64,000 nucleotides of DNA from Cupriavidus necator (lineage in GTDB: Bacteria > Pseudomonadota > Gammaproteobacteria > Burkholderiales > Burkholderiaceae): the NCBI GenBank assembly GCA_022041995.1, contig CP074390.1, forward strand, positions 1,488,001 to 1,552,000. The letters run 5' to 3'. Numbering within the stretch: position 1 is the first letter of the stretch; each line of letters begins with the position of its first letter. The translations under genes and the position numbers were made by a program. This document shows positions 1 through 8,728 of this stretch, in pieces. The notes below the pieces were generated by a model, which worked only from the letters and a program-made list of their open reading frames with translations, had not been told where the DNA came from and made no database searches.

Positions 1-57
1 CATCAGCGCCGCGCACAGGGCCGCGTTGCCGCCGCCAATTACCAATACGTCGACCAT
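1..57 (-). CDS. FAD-binding flavoprotein, N-terminal fragment (cut by window edge)
   Basis: Only the first 19 codons are in the window. They read MVDVLVIGGGNAALCAALM, a short beta strand followed by a GxGxxA-type dinucleotide-binding turn, which is how FAD-dependent succinate/fumarate/tricarballylate dehydrogenase flavoproteins begin. The ATG is preceded by GGAGACAATCCCC, a good ribosome binding site. The catalytic part lies outside the window, so the substrate cannot be named; a TcuA-like tricarballylate dehydrogenase is one possibility from the motif alone. It is transcribed away from the LysR gene that follows on the same strand upstream of it. Confidence 0.6.
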   Translation of the reverse strand, partial: MVDVLVIGGGNAALCAALM

Positions 58-172
58 GGGGATTGTCTCCTTGCTGGCGCCATCTTGGCGGACCTGGCGA
101 CAAGCCGCCATTAGCGTGCCGGCAAGAGGGCTTCAGCTTTCGTGAAGCCCGGCCGGGGGGACGGCGCCGGAC

Positions 173-1099
173 TCAGCGCGGGCGCAGCGTCGCGCCGGGC
201 CAGTGGCCTGCGCGCACCAGCGTGGCGGCCACATCCGCCAGCACCACGCGCGCGGCCAGCCCCGCCGGCGACAGTTCGTCGTCCGACAGGCTGACCAGCA
301 GGTTGGGCCGCGTGGCGCCAGCGTCGGTGACCAGTATGCTGCGGTAGGGCGTGCCATGGCTGCGCGCCAGCGCCGCGCCCGGCTGGATGGTGGCGCCCAG
401 GCCACCGCGCACGGCGTCCATCAGGATCGCCAGCCCGTCGATCTCCGCCACCACCTGGGGCTCACGCTTCGCCTGGCGAAAGCAGGCGGCGACCAGCGCG
501 CGCAGCCCATGCGAGCCGCTGGGCAGGATCAGCGGCAGCTTGCCCAGTGCCGCCACCGAGGTCTGCTCGCCGCGCGGCATGCCGGCCAGCCCCTCGGCGC
601 CGATCACGAACAGGCGCTCATCGAGCAGCGGCAGCACGCTCCAGCGCTGTGCCGGCTCCTCGCTGAACAGCACCGCCAGGTCGATCTGGCGCGCGCTCAG
701 CATCGTGCCGAGGTAGCCCGACAGGCTCTCCACCATGCGCAGCCGCACGTCGGGGTAGCGCTCGCGCATGGCCTGCATGAAGGGCAGCGCCAGCACCGCG
801 GCGGTGCTGGGCGGCAGGCCCACGCTGACATGGCCCGACAGGCGCGCCTGCCGCGCGGCCAGCGCGGCATCGTCGATATGGCGCAGCGCCAGCTGGGCCT
901 GGCGCCAGAAGGCCAGCCCGGCATCGGTGGCGACTACGCCGGTGGAAGTGCGCTGCAGCAGCCGTGTCGACAGCTCGCTCTCCAGCCGGCTGATCTGCTG
1001 GCTCAGCGCGGACGTGACCACGCCCAGCTCCAGCGCCGCCTTGCCCATGCTGCCATGCTCGATCACGCTGACGAAGTAGCGCAGTTGCCTCAGTTCCAT
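173..1099 (-). CDS. LysR-family transcriptional regulator
   Basis: 308-residue LysR regulator. The winged helix-turn-helix occupies about residues 1-62 (MELRQLRYFVSVIEHGSMGK, then the recognition helix around TSALSQQISRLE), followed by a periplasmic-binding-protein-like effector domain to the end. The start is set at MELRQL because family members begin there; an upstream in-frame ATG would add seven residues. It is divergent from the Bug receptor gene at 1299, with about 200 bp between them, and LysR proteins usually regulate the divergent neighbour. Its effector is unknown. The flavoprotein fragment beyond its 3' end lies on the same strand and could be a target. Confidence 0.9.
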   Translation of the reverse strand: MELRQLRYFVSVIEHGSMGKAALELGVVTSALSQQISRLESELSTRLLQRTSTGVVATDAGLAFWRQAQLALRHIDDAALAARQARLSGHVSVGLPPSTAAVLALPFMQAMRERYPDVRLRMVESLSGYLGTMLSARQIDLAVLFSEEPAQRWSVLPLLDERLFVIGAEGLAGMPRGEQTSVAALGKLPLILPSGSHGLRALVAACFRQAKREPQVVAEIDGLAILMDAVRGGLGATIQPGAALARSHGTPYRSILVTDAGATRPNLLVSLSDDELSPAGLAARVVLADVAATLVRAGHWPGATLRPR

Positions 1100-1203
1100 G
1101 TCGCGTCCCCACTGCCGCAATTTGCCCGCATGGTAGCGGAAAACCCGCCGCAGTTCACGAATCCTGAAGACCTCTTAACGCCCGCCCGATGGCGCGCTTG
1201 CCA

Positions 1204-1260
1204 GCGGCTGCGTAGAGTCGCACCGGTCAGAAACGGGCGGAAGCGACGCTACGCAGCCGC
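1204..1260. promoter_or_regulatory. Long inverted repeat in the leader of the Bug receptor gene
   Basis: GCGGCTGCGTAGAGTCGC at 1204-1221 is matched on the other strand by 1243-1260 with one mismatch in 18, leaving a 21-base centre. It sits 38 bases before the ATG at 1299, between two divergent genes. It could be a LysR operator, a stable 5'UTR hairpin, or a remnant of a mobile repeat. The arms are longer and GC-richer than a usual LysR T-N11-A box, so an RNA hairpin is plausible. Confidence 0.5.
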
Positions 1261-1298
1261 CATTCCATAACAACATGACTTCCCGTAAAGGAGACTGC

Positions 1299-2285
1299 AT
1301 GACAACCGTTTCGCGCATGCGCCGCGCCGTGGTGGCCGGCCTCGCCGGTGCCGCTGTGCTGGGCGCGCCCGCCGCGTTCGCCGCGGACAACTGGCCGGCC
1401 AAGCCGATCACCCTGGTAGTGCCCTTCGCCAGCGGCGGCACCACTGACATCCTTGCCCGCACCATCGGCCAGAAGCTGGGCGAGGCGCTGCAGCAGCCGG
1501 TGGTGGTGGACAATCGCCCCGGCGCCGGAGGCACCCTCGGCGCGGCCAACGTGGCGCGCGCGCCGGCCGACGGCTACACCTTCCTGCTGGCCACCGTCGC
1601 CCACACCATGGCGCCGGCCATCTACAAGAGCCTGCCCTACGAATTCACGCGCGACCTCGATCCGGTGGGCCTGGTGGCGCTGACACCCAATGTTCTGGTG
1701 GTCAATCCTGCGATCCCGGTGAAGTCCGTGTCCGACCTGATCGCCTATATCAAGGCGCATCCCGGCAAGGTCAACTACGGCTCGGCCGGCATCGGCAGCA
1801 CCGAGCACCTGTCCGGCGAGCTGTTCCGCGCGCTGACGGGCACCGACATTGCGCATGTGCCATATAAGGGCGGCGCGCCAATGATGACTGACCTGATCGC
1901 AGGCCAGATCCAGATGGCGATCGAGACCAGCCCGTCGGCGTCGCAACACGTGCGCAGTGGCAAGGTCCGGGCGCTGGCGGTCACCACAGCGAAGCGTTCC
2001 GCCGCCTATCCCGGCGTGCCGACGCTGGCGGAGAGCGGCGTCAGGGGCTACGAAGTCACCACGTGGTTCGCGCTGATGGCGCCGCGCGGCACGCCCGCTG
2101 CGATCGAGCAGCGCGTATCGGCAGAGCTGGGCAAGCTGCTGAAGGCGCCGGAGGTGCAGAAGCGGTTTGACGAGCAGGGCGTGACCGCTGGCGACATGAC
2201 GCCAACGCAGCTTGCTGCCTTTATCCGCGCCGAGACCGACAAGTGGGGCAAGGTGGCGCGGGAATCGGGGGCGAAGGCGGAATAA
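1299..2285 (+). CDS. Bug/TctC-family tripartite tricarboxylate transporter substrate-binding protein
   Basis: 328-residue periplasmic receptor of the Bug (Bordetella uptake gene) family. A signal peptide with RR near the N-terminus and AFA cleavage motif ends near residue 27; then come the family hallmarks WPAKPITLVVPFASGGTTD, VVVDNRPGAGG and AHVPYKGGAP. These proteins bind small carboxylates in the periplasm for TctAB permeases or for signalling. No tctA/tctB lies nearby, which is usual for the expanded Bug set of Cupriavidus and Bordetella. The start at 1299 is chosen for the AAAGGAG site at 1288-1294; an upstream ATG at 1275 would spoil the signal peptide. It probably answers to the divergent LysR gene. 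Confidence 0.92.
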   Translation: MTTVSRMRRAVVAGLAGAAVLGAPAAFAADNWPAKPITLVVPFASGGTTDILARTIGQKLGEALQQPVVVDNRPGAGGTLGAANVARAPADGYTFLLATVAHTMAPAIYKSLPYEFTRDLDPVGLVALTPNVLVVNPAIPVKSVSDLIAYIKAHPGKVNYGSAGIGSTEHLSGELFRALTGTDIAHVPYKGGAPMMTDLIAGQIQMAIETSPSASQHVRSGKVRALAVTTAKRSAAYPGVPTLAESGVRGYEVTTWFALMAPRGTPAAIEQRVSAELGKLLKAPEVQKRFDEQGVTAGDMTPTQLAAFIRAETDKWGKVARESGAKAE

Positions 2286-2437
2286 CGGCCTCGCTTACAG
2301 GAGCGGCGCTGGCCTTACAGAAGGAGATTGTGCAGGAGCGGCTGCGGCAGGCGACCGGCCGCCAGAACGGGGGCTGAACACCCCTTGCCGGCGAGAGTCC
2401 AATTGATGTCGCCAGCCTGAATACGGAGGAACTCACC

Positions 2438-3616
2438 ATGCATGACCTTTCCTTCGTTCACGCTGACGCGGCCCACGTCGAGTGGCAGGTCGCGCTGGCC
2501 GACTGCCAGCGCCAGCTGGACACGCAGGATTTCCTGCGCCAGGCGAAGGCAGACAACGCGCCGCCGCTCACGCTCGGCTGGTGCTATCTGAGCGACTACT
2601 ATGCGCTGGCCGCCGAGGCCATTCTTGCCGCGCTGCAGCAGAACTGGCCCGGCGTGTCCTGGGTCGGCACGGTCGGCCTGGGCGTATCCGCCAGCGGCAA
2701 GGAGTATTTCGACGAGCCGGCCATGGTGCTGATGGCGGCGCCGTTTCCGCGCGATGCGTTCCAGCTGTTTTCGGGGCGCCAGCCCTTGCCGCCGGCGTCT
2801 TCCGGCTTCGTTCCCCATACCGCGCTGGTGCATGCCGAGGGCAGTACGCCGGATGTGCAGGACCTGTTGCATGAGCTGAGCGCGCGCACGGCCACCGGTT
2901 ACCTGTTCGGCGGCTTGTCGTCGGCCCGCAACCGTACCTTGCATATTGCCGATGGCGTCTTCTCCGGCGGGCTGTCGGGCGTGCTGTTCGGCCCCGAAAT
3001 CGAACTGGTCTCCCGCGTCACGCAGGGCTGCCAGCCGATCGGGCCGGTGCGTGCCGTGACGCGCAGCGATCACAACCTCCTGTTCGAGCTGGACGGCAAG
3101 CCGGCCCTGGATTGCATCCTGCATGACCTGGGCGTCGAGCGCGACGCCCAGGTGGAGACCATGGCGCAGGCGCTGGCCGGAACGCTGGCCGGCTTGAATT
3201 CAGCCGCCGACGATGCCCCGGTCCTGCCCGGCAGGTTCGGCTCGGACACGCTGGTGCGCCACCTGATCGGCCTGGACGTGCAGCATCGCGTGCTGGCGCT
3301 GGCCGACATGGTCGAGCCCGGCATGCGGCTGGCCTTCTGCATGCGCAATGCTGACGCGGCGCGCGCGGACCTGGTGCGCGTCGCCACCGAGATTCGCACG
3401 GAGATCGAACACGGCGGCAGCCGCGCACGTGGCGCGCTCTACATCAGTTGCTCAGGCCGGGGCGGGCCGCATTTCGGCGCGCCGCATGCCGAGCTGCAAA
3501 CCGTACGCCGCGCGCTTGGCGACCTGCCGCTGGCTGGATTCTTTGCCGGCGGCGAGATCGCAAGGGATCACCTCTATGGCTATACGGGGGTGCTGACGGT
3601 ATTCACCGGCCGTTGA
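2438..3616 (+). CDS. FIST N- and C-domain signal transduction protein
   Basis: 392-residue soluble protein with the layout of FIST proteins: an N-terminal FIST domain (about residues 30-215, with GVSWVGTVGLGVSASGKEYF and TGYLFGGLSSARN) and a FIST_C domain (about 225-375, ending with SGRGGPHFGAPHAEL and LAGFFAGGEIARD). FIST domains are predicted small-ligand sensor modules often linked to chemotaxis or two-component signalling; the stand-alone form has no defined biochemical output. The start is well supported by GGAGG 10 bases upstream. It converges with the prenyl synthase gene at 3618, with one base between the stop codons. Being single-gene, it gives no operon clue. Confidence 0.85.
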   Translation: MHDLSFVHADAAHVEWQVALADCQRQLDTQDFLRQAKADNAPPLTLGWCYLSDYYALAAEAILAALQQNWPGVSWVGTVGLGVSASGKEYFDEPAMVLMAAPFPRDAFQLFSGRQPLPPASSGFVPHTALVHAEGSTPDVQDLLHELSARTATGYLFGGLSSARNRTLHIADGVFSGGLSGVLFGPEIELVSRVTQGCQPIGPVRAVTRSDHNLLFELDGKPALDCILHDLGVERDAQVETMAQALAGTLAGLNSAADDAPVLPGRFGSDTLVRHLIGLDVQHRVLALADMVEPGMRLAFCMRNADAARADLVRVATEIRTEIEHGGSRARGALYISCSGRGGPHFGAPHAELQTVRRALGDLPLAGFFAGGEIARDHLYGYTGVLTVFTGR

Positions 3617-3617
3617 A

Positions 3618-4664
3618 TCAGCGCATGACAGCATCGATGTTGCGCATCTGGCGCGCAAACCAGATGCGCAACAGGCTGTTCGACAGGACCATCGGCAGCG
3701 AATACGCAATGATCCGATATACCTTGCTGCGCGGCAGCCGGGATGTCTTTGCCGGGTCCAGCCAGTCGTCGTTGCGCACCAGGAGCAACAGCGTTTCCAT
3801 GCCGATGAGGACGGGCCACAGGCAAGCCAGCCGCAGCCGGATAAAGCGCGGGGGAATGGCAAGCGTGTACGCCATGGCCTCGCAAAAGTGCTCCAGCGTC
3901 TTGCGCACGAGCTCGCGCATCAAGGCCCGCGCGCGCAGCGAGGCATCCGGCAGCAGCAGGTCCTGCGGGCGCAGCCCGTACTGCTTCAGCATCGTGGCCG
4001 GGAGATAGCAGCGGCCGATGCGCAGGTCCTTGCCGCAGTCGCGCAGGACATTGGTCATCTGCAAGGCCTTGCCGAAGCGGATCCCGCGACGCAGCATGGT
4101 GTCGGGCATGCCGATTGCGCCGGGCATGTGGGCGGCAGTCATGGTGGTCCAGAATTCGCCGACGCATCCGGCGACCAGGTACGTGTAACGGTCAAGCGCT
4201 TCCGGTTCGCCAAGCGCGACGATGCGGCCTGCGCGTTCATCGGGGAACGTTCGCAGGTCGAATTCCATGCCCTCGCTCAGGGTCGATACGATCTGCCGTA
4301 CCGCTTGCTGATCGTCCGGCTCCAGCTGCGCCAGCACCGCCAGCGCAGGGCCCAGTGACTCGAGCAGGATGCGCTCATCCGACTGTTCCTGCCGGCCTGC
4401 CACCTCGGTGGCGATGCTGTCGGCCAGCGCCGCGTCTGCGGTTGCACCGTTGACCTGGCCGCGCAACGACAACAGCAGCGCCAGGCGCCGATGTGGCGGG
4501 ATTAGCGAGGTATCGGCAATCGTGTCCGCGGCGCGCGCGAGCAGATAGGCCAGGCCGACCGGATCGCGCATCCGGGCCGGCAGCACGCGCAGCGTGAGGT
4601 AGAACGAACGCGAGACGCCTTTGAGCAGCGGACCGAGGAGGAACGCCCGGCTGGGGTCGCGCAT
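3618..4664 (-). CDS. Squalene/phytoene synthase family protein
   Basis: 348-residue all-alpha trans-prenyl synthase. Both aspartate-rich Mg-diphosphate motifs are intact: DTIAD near residue 46-50 inside AYLLARAADTIADT, and DCGKD inside QMTNVLRDCGKDLRIGRCYLP. The spacing and GVSRSFYLTLRVLPARMRDP at the N-terminus resemble squalene synthases of the farnesyl-diphosphate farnesyltransferase type rather than CrtB. A C-terminal hydrophobic stretch could anchor it to the membrane. No carotenoid or hopanoid genes lie next to it, so the product (squalene, presqualene diphosphate or another) stays open. Start ATG has AGGA eight bases upstream. Confidence 0.85.
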   Translation of the reverse strand: MRDPSRAFLLGPLLKGVSRSFYLTLRVLPARMRDPVGLAYLLARAADTIADTSLIPPHRRLALLLSLRGQVNGATADAALADSIATEVAGRQEQSDERILLESLGPALAVLAQLEPDDQQAVRQIVSTLSEGMEFDLRTFPDERAGRIVALGEPEALDRYTYLVAGCVGEFWTTMTAAHMPGAIGMPDTMLRRGIRFGKALQMTNVLRDCGKDLRIGRCYLPATMLKQYGLRPQDLLLPDASLRARALMRELVRKTLEHFCEAMAYTLAIPPRFIRLRLACLWPVLIGMETLLLLVRNDDWLDPAKTSRLPRSKVYRIIAYSLPMVLSNSLLRIWFARQMRNIDAVMR

Positions 4665-4775
4665 GGGTGGTGTCCTGTTCCCTGAGAGGTTTGCGAAAGT
4701 GACAGTGCCCGGATGGCCGTCAGGCCGGGCCCGGGCATTGTACCTTCGACGCCAGGGGCAGATTGCAGGCCCCCG

Positions 4776-5432
4776 TCAGGACGACGCTTTGCAGAGATAT
4801 CGCTCGAACCACTGCGCCGCCAGGCGGGCAACTGACTCCAGTGCGCCGGGCTCCTCGAACAAATGGGAGGCGCCGGGCACGATCACCAGCTTCTTCGTGC
4901 ATGTCAGCTGGGCAAAGGCCGACTCATTGCGTTCCAGGACGCTCACATCCAGCCCGCCGATGATCAGCATGGTGGGCGCAAGCAGTTGCGCAAGGGCGTC
5001 GGGACCCGCCAGGTCGACCCTGCCCCCGCGCGAAACGACGGCCTGTATCGGGATTGGCGACTGGCACGCGGCACGGATCGACGCGGCGCCACCAACGCTG
5101 GCGCCGAAGTAGCCGAACCGCTGTGGCACGGCTGGCTGCCGCGCCACCCAGCTTGTCGCCTGTGCCAGCCGTGTCGCCAGGAGTTCGACGTCGAAGCGGA
5201 TGGCCTGCACCTGGTCTTCGTCCGGCAGGAGCAGGTCCATCAGCAGCGTTCCCATGCCGCAGCGATTAAGTTCGGCGGCCACGTAGCGATTGCGCGGGCT
5301 ATGCCGGGAACTCCCCGTGCCGTGCGCAAACACGACCAATGCGCCGGCGCCCGGGGGCAAGGTGAGGATGCCTTGCAGGTCCACGCCGCCGGCGCGGATC
5401 ACAACCTCTATGGCATCTGAATGGCTCCGCAT
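4776..5432 (-). CDS. Alpha/beta hydrolase, dienelactone-hydrolase-like
   Basis: 218-residue alpha/beta-hydrolase. The oxyanion region VFAHGTGSS, the nucleophile elbow GASVGG (serine in FGYFGASVGGAAS), a late Asp (IIGGLDVSV) and a His (GASHLFEEPG) give a full Ser-Asp-His triad. The size and the last motif match the small hydrolases often found with phosphoribosyltransferase domains or as dienelactone-hydrolase relatives. The substrate is unknown. Start chosen at MRSHSD because GGAGGG lies seven bases before it; a TTG start 48 bases further up, behind GGGAG, is a weaker alternative that adds 16 residues. It is divergent from the SixA-like gene. Confidence 0.82.
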   Translation of the reverse strand: MRSHSDAIEVVIRAGGVDLQGILTLPPGAGALVVFAHGTGSSRHSPRNRYVAAELNRCGMGTLLMDLLLPDEDQVQAIRFDVELLATRLAQATSWVARQPAVPQRFGYFGASVGGAASIRAACQSPIPIQAVVSRGGRVDLAGPDALAQLLAPTMLIIGGLDVSVLERNESAFAQLTCTKKLVIVPGASHLFEEPGALESVARLAAQWFERYLCKASS

Positions 5433-5591
5433 GGCGCTGCCCTCCGAGAGATGGGCGCTTTGCCGTTCATCGCGTTGCAATTGCTCCCACCCAAGTCCAC
5501 TATAGGGCGGACGTAGCGGCGCGGCCAGCCTAAGTCTGCCGGTCTGCCGATGTGCGAAATCGACAACAATCCCGATGGATCAGGAGGGACT

Positions 5592-6077
5592 ATGAAGACT
5601 TTGTTTCTCGTCCGGCATGCCAAGTCAAGTAAGGATGACCCCGCCTTGCCCGACCGTGAGCGCCCCCTGAACGACCGTGGCCGGCACGACGCCCCGGAAA
5701 TGGGCAAGCGCCTGGCCGAGCGCAAGCTGAAGCCCGACCTGCTCCTGTCGAGTCCGGCCCTGCGTGCGCTGACGACAGCGCAACTGATTGCCGACGAACT
5801 CGGCCATGCACGCAAGGACATCGCGCTCGATGACCGGCTGTACGCCACCAGTGCCGAGGAACTGCTGGCCGTCGTGCGTGCGCTCGACAAGAAGTTCGAT
5901 TGCGTGATGCTGTTCGGTCACAACCCCGAAATCACTGACTTCGCGCATCGCCTGTCGGACGAAATCACCGACATGCCTACCTGCGCCGTCGCCAAATTCC
6001 GTTTCGACACGAAGGCGTGGGAGGATGTCGGGGACATCACCCCATCGAAAGTCTCGCTGGACTCGCCCAAGCAGTAA
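5592..6077 (+). CDS. sixA: SixA-like histidine phosphatase
   Basis: 161-residue member of the histidine phosphatase (phosphoglycerate mutase-like) superfamily. The catalytic RHAKSS motif is at residues 8-13 (nucleophile His 9), the second conserved Arg falls in SSPALRALTTAQ, and the second His is in LFGHNPEITDF. Length and layout fit SixA, which removes phosphate from phosphohistidine of HPt or PTSNtr proteins. An AGGAGG site lies four bases before the ATG. It stands alone between divergent and unrelated genes, so the protein substrate cannot be inferred from context. Confidence 0.85.
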   Translation: MKTLFLVRHAKSSKDDPALPDRERPLNDRGRHDAPEMGKRLAERKLKPDLLLSSPALRALTTAQLIADELGHARKDIALDDRLYATSAEELLAVVRALDKKFDCVMLFGHNPEITDFAHRLSDEITDMPTCAVAKFRFDTKAWEDVGDITPSKVSLDSPKQ

Positions 6078-6195
6078 TCCGGTGTGGGGCGCCGACGGCG
6101 TGGCAGTGATATACCCGCCTTGACCATCCGGGGCGAAGCGATAAGAATCTGTGATCGCAGGCAACAGCCTGCCCTCACGATGCTTCGCCCTGCCC

Positions 6196-7122
6196 ATGAT
6201 CCCACCCGTCAGCACTCTCCACGGCCGCCTGAAGATGCAGCACCTGCGCCTGCTGCTGGCGGTGGAAGAGCGCGGCTCCCTGCGCCAGGCCGCCGAGGCC
6301 CTGACGCTGACCCAGCCTGCGGTCAGCAAGATGCTGCAGGATATGGAAGACCTGCTCGGCGTGCCGCTGTTCGAGCGCCATGCGCGGGGGCTGCGGGCGA
6401 CGCGCTTCGGCCTGGCCGCCACGCGTTATGCGCGGCTGGTATTTGCCGACATGGGCGGGCTGCGCGATGAGCTGGTGGCGCTGGAGTCAGGCAAGATCGG
6501 CCGCGTGCGCGTGGGCGCCGTGATGGCGCCTGCGCCGGGATTGCTCGCCGAAGCGATCCGCCAGCTTAACCGCGATCATCCGCGGCTGGAGGTGGCGGTG
6601 CAGGTGGAAACCAGCGACCTGCTGGTGCCGCTGCTGGAGCGTGACCAGCTCGATGTCGTGCTGGGCCGCGTGCCGGAGAGCTGGGACAGCAGCGGCCTGG
6701 AGTTCGAGCAGTTGGGTGACGAGGGCCTGGCCATTGTGGTCGGGCCCCAGCATCCGCTGGCGCGGCGGCGCAAGCTGTCGTTCGAGGAACTGGCCCGCTA
6801 CCCGTGGATCATGCAGCCGCGCCCCAGCCCGATGCGCGCGCTGATCGACCGCTCGTTCGAGGACGCGGGCGTGCCGGCGCCGCCGTCGACCATCGAGACC
6901 GCGGCGGTGCTGATGACCACGTCGTTGCTGGCGGACAGCGAACTGATTGCGGTGTTGCCGGAGTCGGTCGCCGCCTACTACGGCCGGCTTGGTGCGCTGG
7001 CGGTATTGCCGCTGCCCCTGCCGCGCAAGCTTGGGCCCTATGGCATCGTCACGCGGCGGGGCCGCCCGCCGACGGCATCGATGAGCCTGCTGATCGACGC
7101 GCTGCGGGCGTTGTCGAGGTGA
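6196..7122 (+). CDS. LysR-family transcriptional regulator (sugar-acid block, first copy)
   Basis: 308-residue LysR protein. The DNA-binding domain begins HGRLKMQHLRLLLAVEERGS and carries TQPAVSKMLQDMEDLLG; the effector domain contains typical VGAVMAPAPGLL and VGPQHPLARR segments. The HGRLKM opening matches the LysR at 9775 (TGRLRM), so these two are close paralogues of the GbpR-like type that act on sugar acids. Start set at MIPPVS by comparison with that paralogue. It converges with the aldehyde dehydrogenase gene (3 bp between ends), not divergent from it, so its target may be the whole block. Confidence 0.9.
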   Translation: MIPPVSTLHGRLKMQHLRLLLAVEERGSLRQAAEALTLTQPAVSKMLQDMEDLLGVPLFERHARGLRATRFGLAATRYARLVFADMGGLRDELVALESGKIGRVRVGAVMAPAPGLLAEAIRQLNRDHPRLEVAVQVETSDLLVPLLERDQLDVVLGRVPESWDSSGLEFEQLGDEGLAIVVGPQHPLARRRKLSFEELARYPWIMQPRPSPMRALIDRSFEDAGVPAPPSTIETAAVLMTTSLLADSELIAVLPESVAAYYGRLGALAVLPLPLPRKLGPYGIVTRRGRPPTASMSLLIDALRALSR

Positions 7123-7125
7123 GCC

Positions 7126-8709
7126 TCAGCCAGGCATGCCTTGCCGCTTGCCGTCGAGGCGCCACGCGTGGCGTTGCGGGCTGTCCGGGCGCAGCGACGC
7201 AGGCAGCAGGCCGGGCGGCATGTCCTGGTAGCTGACCGGGCGCAGAAAGCGCGCGATGGCGAGGCTGCCGACCGAGGTGCTGCGGCCGTCCGAGGTTGCC
7301 GGCCAGGGCCCGCCATGCACCATCGCATGCCCGACCTCGACCCCTGTGCCAAAGCCATTGACCAGGATGCGCCCCGCCAGGCGCTCCAGCGCGGGCAGAA
7401 AGCTGCGGGCGGCGTCGTGGTCGGCATCGTCGATATGGAGCGCGGCGGTCAGCTGGCCTTCCAGTGCGTCGATGACGCGCCGCATTTCGGCAAGGTCGCG
7501 GCAGCGCACGACCAACGCGGCGGCGCCGAAGACTTCGTGGCGCAGCGCGGGGTCGGCCAGGAACGCCGCGGCGTCGGTGGCGAACAGCGCGGCCTGTCCC
7601 TGCGTGGCCGCGCCGGCTGCGCCGCGGGCCACGGTGTGCACCTGCGCATGGCTGGCGAGCGACGCGACGCCAGCGCAATAGGCGCGATGGATGCCGGGCG
7701 TCAGCATCGTCGCCGCGGGCAGCGTGGCCAGCCGTGCCGACGCGGCTTGCGCGAAGCGATCCAGGTCGCTGCCCGCAACGGCCAGCACCAGGCCGGGATT
7801 GGTGCAGAACTGCCCCGCGCCCAGCGTCAGCGAATCGGCGAAGGCGGTGCCGATGGCTTCGGCGCGGCTGGCCAGCGCCTGCGGGAACAGCAGCACGGGG
7901 TTGACGCTGCTCATCTCGGCATAGACCGGGATGGGTTCGGCGCGCGCGGCCGCGATCGCCATCAGCGCCATGCCGCCGGCGCGCGAGCCGGTGAAGCCGA
8001 CAGCCTTGATGCGCGGGTCCGCCACCAGCCCTTGCCCTACCTCCAGTCCGGCGTCGAACAGCAGCGAGAAGGTGCCTTCGGGCAGCGCCATGTCGTCAAC
8101 GGCCTTGCGGATCGCGCGGCCCACCAGTTCCGACGTGCCCGGGTGCGCCGGATGCGCCTTGACGATGACGGGGCAGCCGGCGGCCAGCGCCGACGCGGTA
8201 TCGCCGCCCGCCACCGAGAACGCCAGCGGGAAATTGCTGGCGCCGAACACCGCGACCGGGCCCAGCGGGATCTGGCGCAGGCGCAGGTCCGGGCGCGGCA
8301 GCGGCTTGCGTTCGGGCTGCGCGGGATCGACGCGAAGCTCGAGGAAATCGCCCTGGCGCAGAAGGCCGGCGAACAGGCGCAACTGCCCCACGGTGCGGCC
8401 GCGCTCGCCTTCGATGCGGGCGCGCGGCAGGCCGGATTCACTGGTGCAGCGATCGATCAGGGCATCGCCCAGCGCCAGGATATTGGCGGCGATGGCGTCG
8501 AGGAAATCGGCGCGCCGCTCGGGTGTGGTCTCGCGATAGGCGTCCAATGCCCGCCACGCCAGCGCGCAGGCCCGGTCGAGCTGCGCCGCCGTGGCGCCGC
8601 CGAATGCCGGTTCGAGGGTGGCGCCGCTGGCCGCGTCGATGGCGTGGATGGTGCCGTTGCCGCCGCGTTCCGCGCTGCGGCCGATCAGGAGTTCGCCTGA
8701 GAGGGTCAT
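7126..8709 (-). CDS. NADP-dependent aldehyde dehydrogenase, probable alpha-ketoglutarate semialdehyde dehydrogenase
   Basis: 527-residue aldehyde dehydrogenase. The cofactor segment ...VAVFGASNFPLAFSVAGGDT..., the general-base Glu (VYAEMSSVNPVLLFP) and the nucleophile Cys (LGAGQFCTNPGLVLA) are present, in the arrangement of the KGSADH/2,5-dioxovalerate dehydrogenase subgroup. Start at MTLSGELLIG has AAAGGAC upstream; the 21 extra upstream residues are discarded. It lies 19 bp downstream of the DapA-family gene on the same strand, which forms alpha-ketoglutarate semialdehyde in known pathways. The pair would complete oxidation of a 2-keto-3-deoxy acid to alpha-ketoglutarate. The pathway assignment is inference from family and context. 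Confidence 0.9.
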   Translation of the reverse strand: MTLSGELLIGRSAERGGNGTIHAIDAASGATLEPAFGGATAAQLDRACALAWRALDAYRETTPERRADFLDAIAANILALGDALIDRCTSESGLPRARIEGERGRTVGQLRLFAGLLRQGDFLELRVDPAQPERKPLPRPDLRLRQIPLGPVAVFGASNFPLAFSVAGGDTASALAAGCPVIVKAHPAHPGTSELVGRAIRKAVDDMALPEGTFSLLFDAGLEVGQGLVADPRIKAVGFTGSRAGGMALMAIAAARAEPIPVYAEMSSVNPVLLFPQALASRAEAIGTAFADSLTLGAGQFCTNPGLVLAVAGSDLDRFAQAASARLATLPAATMLTPGIHRAYCAGVASLASHAQVHTVARGAAGAATQGQAALFATDAAAFLADPALRHEVFGAAALVVRCRDLAEMRRVIDALEGQLTAALHIDDADHDAARSFLPALERLAGRILVNGFGTGVEVGHAMVHGGPWPATSDGRSTSVGSLAIARFLRPVSYQDMPPGLLPASLRPDSPQRHAWRLDGKRQGMPG

Positions 8710-8728
8710 GCTTGTCCTTTCGATGAGA

